Source: Jejuia sp043557195 (GTDB lineage: Bacteria > Bacteroidota > Bacteroidia > Flavobacteriales > Flavobacteriaceae). From it: a stretch of DNA of 64,000 nucleotides. Below, in pieces: positions 63,358 through 64,000 of the stretch. Below the pieces are notes generated by a model, which saw only the letters and a program-made list of their open reading frames with translations, ran no database searches and was not told the DNA's origin. Both the position numbers and the translations under genes were made by a program. Each line of letters opens with the position of its first letter. Position 1 is the first letter of the stretch. The stretch lies in contig CP121314.1 in NCBI GenBank assembly GCA_043557195.1, positions 1,178,001-1,242,000 of the forward strand, read 5' to 3'.

Positions 63358-63469
63358 CACTCATTTTTGTACATATTTCTCAGATAACGAAAATTTACTC
63401 TTAATTGAATTGTGCTTACTTAAGGATATTCTAGATATCTTTTAATTTGGTTGGTAAACTAAACTAATT

Positions 63470-64000
63470 TTGAAAACTTTTAAACTCCTCTTAGTAGCAG
63501 TTGTATTAAGTGTTAATTCACATGCCCAAAAATTCTCTGAAAAAAGTATTTCCATTTTTTCAAAAATGAACATTAATTACGGTAATGCTGTAGCAGATTA
63601 TGATTTGGATGGGGATTTAGATGTCTTTATAGTGGCATATAATTCCTTCGATAAAAACGATCCTTCAACGTGGAGTAGGTTACTAAATAATCGAGGCGGC
63701 TGGTTTGAAGACACTACTGAAGATGCAGGGTTTTCAAATCAACATTCCATTTCTTCAAAAAATGATTTAAAGCTTGGTGTGGCCTGGGGAGATTATGATA
63801 ACAACGGTTATCCAGATTTACTTTTAACGCATCAAAACGGCACACAACTTTACAAAAATAATGGCAATGGCACCTTTACTGATGTGAGTACACAAGCTAA
63901 TATTACATCATGTAGCGATAATTGTAGTAATACCGGTGGCTTATGGTGGGACTATGATAATGATGGAGATTTAGACTTATATTTACTATACCTTGATGCA
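63470..64000 (+). CDS. FG-GAP/VCBS-repeat secreted protein, cut by the window end
   Basis: The frame is open to the last base; 177 residues are visible. The start is TTG at 63470, followed by a signal peptide (MKTFKLLLVAVVLSVNSHAQ). The mature part already shows four D-x-D/N-x-D/N-G-type loops (DYDLDGDLD, DYDNNGYPD, DYDNDGDLD and related), YGNAVADYDLDGD and LYKNNGNGTFTDVS, as in the neighbour at 59959. It follows that gene after 112 bases on the same strand. The C-terminal part, where a T9SS sorting domain might be found, is outside the window. Confidence 0.85.
   Translation, partial: MKTFKLLLVAVVLSVNSHAQKFSEKSISIFSKMNINYGNAVADYDLDGDLDVFIVAYNSFDKNDPSTWSRLLNNRGGWFEDTTEDAGFSNQHSISSKNDLKLGVAWGDYDNNGYPDLLLTHQNGTQLYKNNGNGTFTDVSTQANITSCSDNCSNTGGLWWDYDNDGDLDLYLLYLDA

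Noticed and set aside
1..64000. tRNA, rRNA, insertion sequences and prophage genes
   Set aside because: No cloverleaf, rRNA segment, transposase or phage gene was recognised on either strand by eye. A tRNAscan and ISfinder search would be decisive.

Overview
The window comes from a marine-type member of the Flavobacteriaceae (Bacteroidota). The DNA is AT-rich. Genes lack Shine-Dalgarno sequences and several start with TTG or GTG. Several genes are preceded by the Bacteroidota promoter pattern TTTG / TAnnTTTG. Lineage-specific genes include a short primary sigma factor of 287 residues, a SusC/SusD pair with a one-protein hybrid two-component regulator, the type IX secretion (T9SS) component PorT, a T9SS cargo protein with a gliding-motility C-terminal domain, and a lipoprotein TamA homologue (TamL).

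Layout. 1-12.1 kb: the 3' part of pruA, a DUF481 outer-membrane protein, a propeller-CehA/McbA hydrolase, an acetyltransferase, a BACON-like lipoprotein, an ECF42-type sigma factor with its DGPF partner, two tandem TPR proteins and rsmG. 12.2-23 kb: a fatty acid desaturase, an aminotransferase, two small membrane-protein paralogues (one frameshifted), a T9SS cargo protein, trkH-trkA, and ubiE-porT. 23-34 kb: a lipoprotein, an rRNA/tRNA methyltransferase divergent from tamL, fbaA, accD with a degenerate zinc finger, a PAS histidine kinase, rpsO and pnp. 34-43.8 kb is accessory: a secreted hydrolase, a four-gene operon (DUF6134-like, CPBP protease, epimerase, SDR) beside a membrane AraC regulator, an HTH regulator with repeats upstream, and a LysR-linked SbtA bicarbonate transporter operon. 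44-48 kb: rpoD, a BLUF photoreceptor, rpe, two tandem CBS proteins and an MtfA-like peptidase. 48-64 kb: a polysaccharide-utilisation-like locus (glycosidase-like lipoprotein, hybrid regulator, SusD, SusC) divergent from two FG-GAP/VCBS repeat proteins, the second cut by the window end.

How the genes work together. The housekeeping genes look complete and ordinary. The regulatory content is rich: a sigma/DGPF pair, a sensor kinase, a blue-light sensor, AraC, LysR and HTH regulators, and a hybrid sensor expected to control SusCD through a direct repeat upstream of susC.

The most notable non-coding signal is a family of five dispersed intergenic elements (about 45-115 bp). All share a closing stem GCRTTA...TAAYGC with compensatory base changes and contain exchangeable internal hairpins. 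Most sit just downstream of gene ends or terminators. Other signals are a second palindromic repeat type at 4.7 kb, the frameshifted paralogue at 14.7 kb, the zinc-finger-less AccD, and SbtA without its usual SbtB partner. No tRNA, rRNA, CRISPR array or insertion sequence was recognised.
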